NCBI GenBank assembly: GCA_009692365.1
Contig: SHZJ01000008.1
Coordinates: forward strand, 1 to 64,000
Direction: 5' to 3'
DNA: 64,000 nt
DNA from: Gammaproteobacteria bacterium
Lineage (GTDB): Bacteria; Pseudomonadota; Gammaproteobacteria; Ga0077536
Notes under the pieces: model-generated
Told to the model about the DNA's origin: nothing
What the model saw: only the letters and a program-made list of their open reading frames with translations
Database searches by the model: none
Program-made: the position numbers and the translations under genes
In this document: positions 1 through 8,154 of the stretch, piece by piece
Position numbering within the stretch: the first letter of the stretch is position 1
Layout of the letters: each line of letters opens with the position of its first letter

Positions 1-18
1 CCCACGCGCTGAAAAGCT

Positions 19-2559
19 GTGCGCGATCCCACCACCCATACCCCCGTCATGGCCCAGTATCTGGGCATTAAAGCCCAGTATCCCGACCGTTTGCTGTTTT
101 ATCGCATGGGCGATTTTTATGAACTCTTCTTCGAAGACGCCCAACGCGCGGCGCAGCTTCTCGATATCGCCCTGACCAGCCGGGGCCACAGCGGGGGCGA
201 GAAAATCCCCATGGCGGGGGTCCCGGCGCACGCCGCGGAACAATACCTAGGGCGTCTGCTGAAACTCGGCGAGTCGGTGGTGATTTGCGAACAGGTTGGT
301 GATCCGGCCACCGCGAAAGGACCGGTGGAACGCCGGGTCGCGCGGGTGCTAACGCCGGGTACCGTGACCGACGATGCGCTACTGACCGCGCGAACCGACA
401 CGCTCTTGGCCGCCGTCCATGCCGTGGGCGAGAACCTGGGGTTGGCGTGGGTCGATTTGGCCAGCGGTCGGTTTCGAGTCACCCCGCTCACTGAGCTGGC
501 GGCGCTGGCAGCCGAATTGAGCCGGCTCGCGCCCGCCGAGGTGCTGGTAGCGGAGGGTTGGCAGCCCACGCTCGCGCTGCCGGGGTTGCGCCGCCGCCCG
601 GCCTGGCAGTTTGCGGCGCCCACCGCAGAACGGCACCTGCGCGCCAGCTTCCAGCTGGGCAGCCTGCGCGCGCTGGGGTTAGAGGACACCCCGGCGCTCA
701 CGGGAGCCGCCGGCGCCTTGCTGCTGTACTGCGAGGAAACCCAATGCGGGCCCCTGCCACATCTGCAAGCCCCGCTGCTGGAACTCACCTCGGAGGCGGT
801 TGTCATGGACCCGGCGACCCGACGACATTTAGAGCTTGCGATCGGCCCGGAAGGCGATGAGCGTCACACGCTGGTGGCGTTGATGGACACCAGCGTGACT
901 GCGATGGGCGGACGCCTACTGCGCCGCTGGCTCCAACAGCCAAGTCGCAACCAAGCCGACTTGGCGCTGCGCCTGCAGACGGTGGGCGCCTTGGTCCACA
1001 CGCCCGTGTTGGCTGCAGCGCGGCTGCAGTTGCGGCGCGCTGGGGATCTAGAACGCATCGTCACCCGCATCGCCCTCGGCAGCGCCCGCCCGCGCGACTT
1101 GGTCAACCTGCGCCATACCCTCGAACTGCTGCCCAAGCTGACCACGTTGCTGGCGCCGCTGGCCGTGCCGCGTCTGGCGGCCCTGTGCGCGCTGTGTCCG
1201 GCCTATACGGCTCAGGCCGAACTGCTGGCACGGGCCGTGGTGGAGAGTCCGCCGGCCATTGCCCGCGATGGCGGGGTAATTGCCCCGGGATTTGACCCGG
1301 AGCTGGACGACCTGCGGCAACTGGCCGGCGATGCGGATCGCTACCTGCTCGATCTGGAACGTCGCGAACGCGAGCGTAGCGGTATCGCGACGCTTAAAGT
1401 GGGCTACAACCGCGTGCATGGGTATTACCTTGAACTCGGCCGCAGCCGCGGTGACAGCGTGCCGGCGGACTATGTGCGGCGACAGACCCTCAAGGGCGTC
1501 GAGCGCTATATCACGCCCGAGCTGAAGTCGTTTGAAACGCGGGTCTTGCACGCTCATGAACAGGCGCTGGCGCGGGAGCGCCAGCTCTACACCGCCCTGC
1601 TCACCGAACTGGCGCTGGCCACCGCCCGCCTGCAGGCGAGCGCGGCGGCGCTCGCAGAAATCGATGTGCTGACCTGTTTTGCCGAGCGCGCAGAGAGCCT
1701 CGGCTATCACGCCCCGCAGTTCACCCAAACGCCTGGGATCCGGATTACCCAAGGCCGCCATCCGGTGGTGGAGCAGCGCAGCGCAGACCCCTTCGTAGCC
1801 AACGATTTAAACCTCGACCCCGAGCACCGGATGCTGGTGGTAACCGGCCCCAATATGGGCGGTAAATCGACCTATATGCGGCAGGCCGCGCTCATCGCCG
1901 TGCTGGCCCACAGCGGCAGCTTCGTGCCGGCGCTGAGCGCTGAGTTTGGCCCGCTGGATCGAATTTTTACCCGCATCGGCGCGGCCGACAGCGTCAGTCG
2001 TGGCCACAGCACTTTTATGCTGGAAATGACCGAAACCGCGCACATCCTGCGCTACGCCACGCCCCACAGTCTGGTGCTGGTCGATGAAATCGGGCGTGGC
2101 ACAAGCACCTTCGATGGGCTGTCTCTGGCCTGGGCGACGGCGGAACATCTGGCGCAGGTCAATCAGGCGTTTACCCTGTTTGCGACCCATTATTTCGAGT
2201 TGACCAGCCTCGCCAAGGAAATTCCGCTCATCAGCAATGTGCGCATGGACGCCATCGAGCATGATGAAAAAGTAGTTTTTCTCCACGCCGTGCGCGCCGG
2301 GCCGGCAAATCAAAGTTTCGGACTGGCCGTGGCGCTCCTCGCCGGGATGCCGCGCGCGGTGGTACAGCGGGCGCGGGCGCGGCTCGCCTTACTCACGGCG
2401 CATTATGGGGTTCAACCGCCGCCGGTGACGCCGAGCGTGCCGGCCGCCCCGGCACCGTGCCCTACCCTGCGCTTGCTTCGGGCGAGCGACCCCGACGCGC
2501 TCACCCCCCGCGAAGCGTTGGACCTGCTGTACCGCTTGCGCGCCACGCTGCCGGACTAA
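19..2559 (+). CDS. mutS: DNA mismatch repair protein MutS
   Basis: Recognises mispaired or looped bases and starts methyl-directed mismatch repair with MutL in the cytoplasm. The 846-residue product is close to the 853 of E. coli MutS and collinear with it. The N-terminal mismatch-binding Phe-Tyr-Glu is at residues 33-35 (in GDFYELF). The clamp and lever region follows, then the ATPase with Walker [10 protein letters not shown] near residue 610 and the [12 protein letters not shown] Walker B/signature near 685. The C-terminal tail ([15 protein letters not shown]) matches the dimerisation tail of the family. An in-frame TGA at 10-12 means the start cannot lie upstream of the GTG at 19; the ATG at 49 is the alternative and would remove ten residues. 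Complete gene; fdxA follows, as in Pseudomonas. Confidence 0.98.
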   Translation: MRDPTTHTPVMAQYLGIKAQYPDRLLFYRMGDFYELFFEDAQRAAQLLDIALTSRGHSGGEKIPMAGVPAHAAEQYLGRLLKLGESVVICEQVGDPATAKGPVERRVARVLTPGTVTDDALLTARTDTLLAAVHAVGENLGLAWVDLASGRFRVTPLTELAALAAELSRLAPAEVLVAEGWQPTLALPGLRRRPAWQFAAPTAERHLRASFQLGSLRALGLEDTPALTGAAGALLLYCEETQCGPLPHLQAPLLELTSEAVVMDPATRRHLELAIGPEGDERHTLVALMDTSVTAMGGRLLRRWLQQPSRNQADLALRLQTVGALVHTPVLAAARLQLRRAGDLERIVTRIALGSARPRDLVNLRHTLELLPKLTTLLAPLAVPRLAALCALCPAYTAQAELLARAVVESPPAIARDGGVIAPGFDPELDDLRQLAGDADRYLLDLERRERERSGIATLKVGYNRVHGYYLELGRSRGDSVPADYVRRQTLKGVERYITPELKSFETRVLHAHEQALARERQLYTALLTELALATARLQASAAALAEIDVLTCFAERAESLGYHAPQFTQTPGIRITQGRHPVVEQRSADPFVANDLNLDPEHRMLVVTGPNMGGKSTYMRQAALIAVLAHSGSFVPALSAEFGPLDRIFTRIGAADSVSRGHSTFMLEMTETAHILRYATPHSLVLVDEIGRGTSTFDGLSLAWATAEHLAQVNQAFTLFATHYFELTSLAKEIPLISNVRMDAIEHDEKVVFLHAVRAGPANQSFGLAVALLAGMPRAVVQRARARLALLTAHYGVQPPPVTPSVPAAPAPCPTLRLLRASDPDALTPREALDLLYRLRATLPD

Positions 2560-2629
2560 ACCCACCGCGTGGCGCCTGCCACCGCAACACCCTACGCTAC
2601 CGCATGGTTCCCCTCGCGCGCCTGATCGC

Positions 2630-2635
2630 TATAAT
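2630..2635 (+). promoter_or_regulatory. -10 element of the fdxA promoter
   Basis: A perfect TATAAT lies 32 bases before the fdxA ATG and is followed by GCCGC. The expected start near 2642 gives a leader of about 25 bases. No good -35 hexamer is visible 16-18 bases upstream. The same -10 followed by (T)GC-S-G recurs before other genes in this window (3386, 15663, 24706, 46268). Confidence 0.5.
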
Positions 2636-2666
2636 GCCGCACCTTCCAGCAAGACGTTGACTCAAT

Positions 2667-2990
2667 ATGACATTCGTAGTGATAGAAAATTGCATCAAGT
2701 GCAAATACACCGACTGCGTCGAAGTGTGTCCCGTGGACTGCTTCCACGAAGGCCCCAATATGCTCGTCATTGATCCGGACGAATGTATCGACTGCACGCT
2801 GTGCGAGCCCGAATGCCCGGCTGAGGCCATAAAATCGGAAGACGATTTAACCGACTCCGAGCAGCATTTTCTGCAATTGAACATCGAACTCGCCAAAGAC
2901 TGGCCGGTGATCAACGAAATGAAAGAGCCGCCCGCCGACGCCGACGAGTGGAAGGGCGTAGCCGACAAACTCCAGCACCTCGCGCGCTGA
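2667..2990 (+). CDS. fdxA: 7Fe-8S ferredoxin (FdxA family)
   Basis: Small cytoplasmic electron carrier with one [3Fe-4S] and one [4Fe-4S] cluster, of the Azotobacter vinelandii ferredoxin I type. The 107 residues contain Cys at 9, 12, 17, 21 and 25 and at 40, 43, 46 and 50, matching the spacing of that family after loss of Met. The long acidic C-terminal tail after the clusters is also typical. It lies just downstream of mutS, as in pseudomonads, but has its own TATAAT. The electron donor and acceptor cannot be read from the sequence; the two P450 genes near 39-43 kb need a redox partner, but a link to this ferredoxin is only a guess. Confidence 0.95.
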   Translation: MTFVVIENCIKCKYTDCVEVCPVDCFHEGPNMLVIDPDECIDCTLCEPECPAEAIKSEDDLTDSEQHFLQLNIELAKDWPVINEMKEPPADADEWKGVADKLQHLAR

Positions 2991-3023
2991 TTTGCTCGGC
3001 CCGGGTCCGTCCGGGTAAGAATT

Positions 3024-3050
3024 GCCGGCGAGCGTGCAACGCTCGCCGGC
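3024..3050 (+). terminator. GC-rich hairpin after fdxA
   Basis: A perfect 11-bp inverted repeat (GCCGGCGAGCG, loop TGCAA, CGCTCGCCGGC) starts 33 bases after the fdxA stop. No T-run follows, so it may be a weak intrinsic terminator or an mRNA 3'-end stabiliser. Confidence 0.5.
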
Positions 3051-3361
3051 GCCCCTCCTCGGCTCGTCCTTGAACCGTGTGCAACGGAGGCGGCCTCGAA
3101 GGCCGACGCTAAGCGTCCTGGCCGCGTCGCCCTGCGCCCAACATCCTTAGCGAGCGCAGGCTCAGGTTAACGAACCGTTGTGGGCGGTAGCAAATCGCCC
3201 CTCTGCGCCGGTAGTTGCCCAATAAATCATATTTTTTAGTTACTTACTGCACTAACCCCAACAGTTCTGCAGCTGTGTGGCGCTTTGGCGCGGCCCCCCA
3301 AGGACATTTTCCTGCCCGCCGCTAGGCGCGCAACCCGCAGACTCGAGCGCACAAGTGCCGG
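3051..3361. other. Non-coding stretch between fdxA and the DUF4124 gene
   Basis: I see no gene, tRNA or repeat here. An A/T-rich patch near 3222-3246 breaks the otherwise GC-rich sequence. The promoter of the next gene begins at 3362. Confidence 0.5.
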
Positions 3362-3391
3362 TTGGGATTTCCCAGCGCGAGCTTTTATACT
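3362..3391 (+). promoter_or_regulatory. Promoter of the DUF4124 gene, probably leaderless
   Basis: TTGGGA (3362-3367), an 18-base spacer and TATACT (3386-3391) form a reasonable sigma-70 promoter. The expected start, seven bases after the -10, falls on the A of the ATG at 3398, so the mRNA would have no leader. This fits the absence of a Shine-Dalgarno sequence. Confidence 0.5.
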
Positions 3392-3397
3392 GCGGCG

Positions 3398-3877
3398 ATG
3401 GACAGCGCAAAAAGCACAATGCGAAGGCGGGTCGCTAGCGCGCGCGGCGGCATTTTGGCCGTCCTGGTTTTTGCCGGGCTGGTGCCCACCCAGGCGGCGG
3501 AAGTTTTTCGCTGGGTAGATGCCGACGGCACGCTGCATTTTGGCGACCGACCAGCGGCGCCGGATGCGCAAAAAATCATCGTCCCCAGCGCCACACCGCC
3601 GTCGAGTACACCACCGGACCCGGGCCGCACCCAGCGTCTGCTCGACGACTACGCCACTGACCGCGCCGAACACAAAGCCGCTCTCGCCACGGCGGCCAAG
3701 GCCACGGCCGCGCGCGAGCGAAGCTGTGAGGAGGCCAAGAATCGTGCCCTCGAAACCGACCAGGCGGCCTATCTCTACGAGCGCGACGCACAGGGTGAAA
3801 AGCGCATCCTGAGTGAGACAGAGTATCAACTCGCGCATGCTCAGACTCAGGCCGAGGTGGCCCGCTGGTGTGACTAG
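3398..3877 (+). CDS. DUF4124 domain envelope protein
   Basis: Probably exported protein of unknown function, 159 residues. After an Arg-rich n-region and a hydrophobic stretch (GGILAVLVFAGLVPTQA) it has the DUF4124 signature EVFRWVDADGTLHFGDRP, then a Pro/Ser linker and a charged helical C-terminal half likely to be coiled coil. DUF4124 proteins are widespread in the proteobacterial periplasm with no settled role. The start at 3398 is chosen because the promoter at 3362-3391 would initiate there; ATG 3419 is the alternative. Neighbours give no functional hint. Confidence 0.75.
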   Translation: MDSAKSTMRRRVASARGGILAVLVFAGLVPTQAAEVFRWVDADGTLHFGDRPAAPDAQKIIVPSATPPSSTPPDPGRTQRLLDDYATDRAEHKAALATAAKATAARERSCEEAKNRALETDQAAYLYERDAQGEKRILSETEYQLAHAQTQAEVARWCD

Positions 3878-3981
3878 CGCGGCAACACGTGCGCTTATGC
3901 GATAGAAACGCGTGCGCTATGCGGTAGAAATTAGCCAAGGTAAGATAAACCACACCTAAGCTCCCGCGAGGCGCCTCGGCG

Positions 3982-6540
3982 ATGCCGGAATCTTTTTGGA
4001 AATCTGACCGCTTCTTTGGCGCGCTGATCTCCGTCTGCGTCATCGCGGCATGGCTGCTGAATCTGCCCGTCTTGGAGCGCCTCGAGGGGGACGCCTACGA
4101 CCTGGGGGTCCGGCTGTCCTCCCGCGAGGCCAGTGCCCGCAAAGACCAAATCGCGATCGTCGCCATCGATGACCAAAGCATTCAAAACATCGGACGCTGG
4201 CCGTGGCCGCGTGACGTGCACGCCACGCTCATTAAGAAGCTCACCGAGGCCGGCGCCAAGACCATCGCCTCGACGGTGTTTTACTCCGAACCCCAGATCG
4301 ACCCAGGTCTGAAATGGCTGCAGCAATTGCGCGACCAACTGGCCAGAGCCAGTGTCAGCGGCGCCCAAGGCGACCCGCGAGCGACGATCGCGGCGGCGCT
4401 GGCAGCACTGGACACCGATGCCATTCTGGGGCGCACGCTCCAGCAGACGGGTAACACGGTCTTGGGCATGCAGTTCGAACCGGGTGAGGTCATTGGTAAC
4501 CCCGACGCACCACTGCCGCCGTTCGTGACCCGCTTTGCAATTCCGGCCGAAAATATTAGCGACCCGAACGGGACCAACGAAGATTTCCCTATCACGACCG
4601 TCAAAGCCGCGCCGCCGGTAGCCTTGGTGGGCGACGCCGCCGCCGGGCTGGGCTCGCTGATCAACCCGCTGGACGGCGACGGCACGCTGCGCCGCGAACC
4701 CCTCGTGGTGCGTTATTACGACCAGTACTTTCCCTCACTCTCACTCGCCACCGCGGCGCGCAGCCTTAATCTGGGGGTCAAAGACATCCACGTTCGGCGC
4801 GGCGATTCGGTGCAACTGGGTGGCCTGACCATCAAAACAGATGCGGCCTCCCTCATGAACACCTTCTACTACGGCGAGCGCGATGGGCGGACGCCCTTCC
4901 CCATCTATTCTTTCTACAACGTCATCCAAGGCGAGACCGCCATGGACAGCTTCAAGGGCAAAATTGTGCTGCTGGGCGCCACCGCCTTTGGGGTGGGCTC
5001 GGATCTCCACACGCCGCTGGGCGAGGCCAAAGGTCCCGTGCTGATTTTGGCGCATCAAATCGCCAGCATTTTGAACCAGCATTTTTTTGTGCAGCCGAAC
5101 TGGGCCTTTGGCGTCGAACTGCTGGCCATCGTGCTGGTCGCCAGCTACCTCATTCTGCTGCTGCCGCTGCTCAAGGCGGGCGCCGGCGCGCTGACTAGCG
5201 CGGGCATTTTTCTGGCCCTACTGGGCACCGAACTCGGCGTCATGATCGGCACGGCCAACTGGGTCCGGCTGGTCACGGCCGCTGCCCTGCTGGTGGTCGG
5301 CCATCTCTTGCTCACGACCAAGCGATATCTGGCGACCGAACGTGGCGCCCTCGACAGCGATATCAAGGCCGCCCTGTCTAACCGCCAATTGGCCCTGCAA
5401 TTTCAACAAAAAGGGGAACTCGACAACGCGTTCGAGTACTTCCGCCGCTGCCCCGTCGACGAACAGGTCTTGGAATCTCTGTATGCCTTGGCGAGCGACT
5501 TTCAGGTCAAACGCAAGCCGGAGAAATCCATGCTCGTCTACGAGTACATGCACGCCAAAAATCCCAAATTCCGCGACATCCAGTCCAAAATCAACCAGGC
5601 CCGCCACCAAATGGAAACCCAGGCACTCTACCCGAGTGGTCGGCCGTTGGGTGGGGGCGGCAGCGCTCAAACAGTCGCGATGGCCGCGCCCGGTGCGAGC
5701 CAAACCATGCTGGGTCGCTACGCCGTGGAGCGCGAGCTCGGAAAGGGCGCGATGGGGGTGGTGTATCTGGGCAAAGACCCCAAGATCAATCGGGTGGTGG
5801 CGATCAAAACCATGGCGCTATCCCAAGAATTTGAGGCCGACGAACTGGAGGATGTGAAAGCGCGTTTCTTCCGCGAAGCCGAAACTGCGGGGCGCCTCCA
5901 GCATCCCAACATCGTGACCATTTACGATGCTGGTGAAGAGCACGATCTGGCCTACATCGCGATGGAATTCTTAGAGGGCCATGACCTCGCCCGCTACACC
6001 AAGGCAGATATGCTGCTCCCGCTGCCGGTGGTGCTCGGCATTATCTTCAAGTCGGCGCTGGCGCTGGACTATGCCCATAAGGCCAACGTGGTCCATCGCG
6101 ATATCAAACCGGCCAACATCATGTTCGAGCCCACCAAAAAAACGGTGAAAATCACCGACTTTGGCATCGCGCGGATCACCGATTCCAGCAGAACCAAAAC
6201 CGGCATGGTGCTCGGCACCCCCTCCTATATGTCCCCCGAGCAACTCTCCGGCAAAAAAATAGATGGCCGCTCCGATCTATTTTCGCTGGGGGTGATGCTC
6301 TACCAAATGGTGATCGGCAGACTGCCCTTCCAGGGCGAATCTATGGCGACGCTGATGTACAAAATTGCCAACGAGCCCCATCTCGAGCTCGCCGAGATCA
6401 AACCTGAGCTCGCCGCACAACGCCCTTGCCTGTCGGAAATCATCAACCGGTCGTTGCAAAAAAACGTCGCCGCGCGCTACCAAACCGGGGCGGACATGGC
6501 GCGTGACCTCCAAAACTGCGCCAAGCAGGTAACCGGCTAA
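3982..6540 (+). CDS. CHASE2 sensor Ser/Thr protein kinase
   Basis: Membrane receptor kinase, 852 residues. A first membrane helix (about residues 10-30) is followed by an extracytoplasmic CHASE2 sensor domain to about 370, with the typical IAIVAIDDQSI and GRWPWPR stretches. Three more membrane helices follow (about 375-445), then a helical TPR-like linker (FQQKGELDNAFEYFRRC) and a Hanks-type kinase from about 576. The kinase looks active: glycine loop GKGAMGVVYLG, VAIK lysine, HRDIKPAN near 704, DFGIAR near 726 and PSYMSPEQ. It is followed within 12-21 bases by a PP2C phosphatase and an FHA gene, the usual writer-eraser-reader set. The CHASE2 ligand and the kinase targets are unknown. Confidence 0.95.
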   Translation: MPESFWKSDRFFGALISVCVIAAWLLNLPVLERLEGDAYDLGVRLSSREASARKDQIAIVAIDDQSIQNIGRWPWPRDVHATLIKKLTEAGAKTIASTVFYSEPQIDPGLKWLQQLRDQLARASVSGAQGDPRATIAAALAALDTDAILGRTLQQTGNTVLGMQFEPGEVIGNPDAPLPPFVTRFAIPAENISDPNGTNEDFPITTVKAAPPVALVGDAAAGLGSLINPLDGDGTLRREPLVVRYYDQYFPSLSLATAARSLNLGVKDIHVRRGDSVQLGGLTIKTDAASLMNTFYYGERDGRTPFPIYSFYNVIQGETAMDSFKGKIVLLGATAFGVGSDLHTPLGEAKGPVLILAHQIASILNQHFFVQPNWAFGVELLAIVLVASYLILLLPLLKAGAGALTSAGIFLALLGTELGVMIGTANWVRLVTAAALLVVGHLLLTTKRYLATERGALDSDIKAALSNRQLALQFQQKGELDNAFEYFRRCPVDEQVLESLYALASDFQVKRKPEKSMLVYEYMHAKNPKFRDIQSKINQARHQMETQALYPSGRPLGGGGSAQTVAMAAPGASQTMLGRYAVERELGKGAMGVVYLGKDPKINRVVAIKTMALSQEFEADELEDVKARFFREAETAGRLQHPNIVTIYDAGEEHDLAYIAMEFLEGHDLARYTKADMLLPLPVVLGIIFKSALALDYAHKANVVHRDIKPANIMFEPTKKTVKITDFGIARITDSSRTKTGMVLGTPSYMSPEQLSGKKIDGRSDLFSLGVMLYQMVIGRLPFQGESMATLMYKIANEPHLELAEIKPELAAQRPCLSEIINRSLQKNVAARYQTGADMARDLQNCAKQVTG

Positions 6541-6561
6541 CGCCGGTCGGGGCAGCCAATC

Positions 6562-7392
6562 ATGCAAGCCGGCAATGTGGAATTCGCCATCGTCTCCGAC
6601 CCGGGACGCAAGCGCCCGCATAACGAAGACAGTGCCCTCACGGACTCCAGCTTAGGGCTGGCCTTAGTGGCCGACGGCATGGGCGGCTACAAAGCCGGCG
6701 AGATCGCAAGCGCCATTGCGGTCAAATGGGTGTTGGAGGGAGTGCGCGACAACCACGCCAAGCATCGTTTCGTGCGCCGTACCGGCGAGCAGGAAATGTC
6801 GCGCGAAGCACTCCTGATCCGCGAGGTCTTAGTCGCGGCCAACAAGCAGATTTTCCAAACGGCGCGCGCCTTACCGCAGTGCCATGGCATGGGCACCACC
6901 ATCGTCACGGCACTGTTCAGCGAGAACCGCGTGACGCTGGCCCACGTAGGGGACTCCCGCATCTATCGCTTGCGTGGAAACCAGCTCCTGCAGGTCACTA
7001 ACGACCATTCGCTCCTCCAAGAACTCGTCGACCGGGGCTTGTATACCCCGGAGGAGGCACGGGCCAACACGCCTAAAAATCTGGTGACACGGGCGCTCGG
7101 CATCGATGACCACGTGGAAGTAGCGGTGAGCGAACACGTGACCGAATCAGGGGACATATTCCTGCTTTGTTCTGATGGCCTGAATGATATGGTTGAAGAT
7201 GAAGAAATTAGCTTAACCCTCCGGAAATATAGTGCTAATCTCCCATCAGCAGCGCAGGAACTAGTCCGTCTCGCCAACCAGAATGGGGGCAAAGATAACA
7301 TTTCAGTGGTGCTCGCTCGGCCGCAGGCATCCACGCAGAGTGGCAGCGGTATTCTCGCCAGACTCAAAGAGCTCTTGTTTAGAGCCAGCTGA
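6562..7392 (+). CDS. PP2C-family Ser/Thr protein phosphatase
   Basis: Cytoplasmic metal-dependent phosphatase of 276 residues that probably reverses the upstream kinase. All PPM motifs with their metal-binding aspartates are present: RPHNED near residue 20, VADGMGG near 37, GTTIVTALF, HVGDSRIYR, CSDGLNDMV and KDNISVVLA. No membrane segment is seen. It starts 21 bases after the kinase stop and is 12 bases from the FHA gene, so one operon is likely. PppA-type phosphatases paired with PpkA kinases in type VI secretion loci are relatives, but no secretion genes are present here. Confidence 0.95.
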   Translation: MQAGNVEFAIVSDPGRKRPHNEDSALTDSSLGLALVADGMGGYKAGEIASAIAVKWVLEGVRDNHAKHRFVRRTGEQEMSREALLIREVLVAANKQIFQTARALPQCHGMGTTIVTALFSENRVTLAHVGDSRIYRLRGNQLLQVTNDHSLLQELVDRGLYTPEEARANTPKNLVTRALGIDDHVEVAVSEHVTESGDIFLLCSDGLNDMVEDEEISLTLRKYSANLPSAAQELVRLANQNGGKDNISVVLARPQASTQSGSGILARLKELLFRAS

Positions 7393-7404
7393 CAGGAAAC
7401 GATA

Positions 7405-8124
7405 ATGGGCAAACTCGTACTCAGCTTGAACGGTGTTGTGCAGGGCGAGTTCCAGCTCAAAAAAGAGCGCATGACGGTTGGCCGCAAAGTAGACAACGAG
7501 CTGCAGATCGATAACCTCGCAGTGAGCGGCAAACACGCGCTGATCATCACAATCCTCGACGATTCTTTCCTCGAAGACCTCGGCAGCACCAACGGGACTT
7601 ACGTCAACGGGAAGCTCATCAAGAAGCACGCCCTGCGTGATGGCGACATCATCGGCATCGGCAAACACGAGCTCAAGTACGTCAACGAGCACGCCACCGC
7701 CGACGACGAAGAATTCGAAAAAACCATGATCATTCGGCCCGGCTCGGCCAGTGCCGCGGTCGCCGCCGCGCGGTCGTACGACAATGCGCCGCCCGCTGCA
7801 GCCATCGCGGCCCCGGCGGCGGCCCCAACGGGGTTTGGTGGCGGCCTACCCTTAGGGAAGCTGCACGTGCTGAGCGGCCCCATCGCCGGCAAACAGCTAG
7901 AACTCACCAAGGCACTGATCACGCTCGGCAAGCCCAGCGTGCAGGTGGCGGTAATTTCCCGGCGTCCACAGGGCTATTTCTTGACCCACATCGAAGGTGA
8001 CGGCAAAAACATGAACTATCCGATCGTCAACGGTCGGGCCATCGGTGCGCAGGCCTACGCGATGAAAAGCGGCGACATCATCGAGCTGGCGGGCATCAAA
8101 ATGGAATTCTCGCTCATTCGTTAA
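7405..8124 (+). CDS. FHA-domain protein with a second degenerate FHA-like domain
   Basis: Phosphothreonine-binding adaptor of 239 residues, probably reading marks set by the kinase two genes upstream. The N-terminal FHA domain (about 1-95) has TVGRKVDNELQID, SGKHA and DLGSTNGTYVNG, covering the phosphopeptide-binding loops. An Ala/Pro-rich linker follows (about 110-150). The C-terminal part (KLHVLSGPIAGK ... VNGRAIG ... MKSGDIIELAGIKMEF) has an FHA-like layout but lacks the GR/S-H signature, so it may not bind phosphothreonine. SD-like AGGAAA precedes the ATG. It ends 30 bases before a convergent gene. Confidence 0.9.
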   Translation: MGKLVLSLNGVVQGEFQLKKERMTVGRKVDNELQIDNLAVSGKHALIITILDDSFLEDLGSTNGTYVNGKLIKKHALRDGDIIGIGKHELKYVNEHATADDEEFEKTMIIRPGSASAAVAAARSYDNAPPAAAIAAPAAAPTGFGGGLPLGKLHVLSGPIAGKQLELTKALITLGKPSVQVAVISRRPQGYFLTHIEGDGKNMNYPIVNGRAIGAQAYAMKSGDIIELAGIKMEFSLIR

Positions 8125-8154
8125 AGCCCCCGCCTAATGCCTGCGGGCAGCGCA

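Noticed and set aside
1048-1761. Open frame of 237 codons antisense to mutS
   Set aside because: Overlaps highly conserved mutS sequence and shows no family similarity or ribosome-binding site.
3982-8124. Type VI secretion regulatory module
   Set aside because: Kinase, PP2C and FHA genes resemble PpkA/PppA/Fha in order, but the kinase has a CHASE2 sensor and no secretion structural gene is present.
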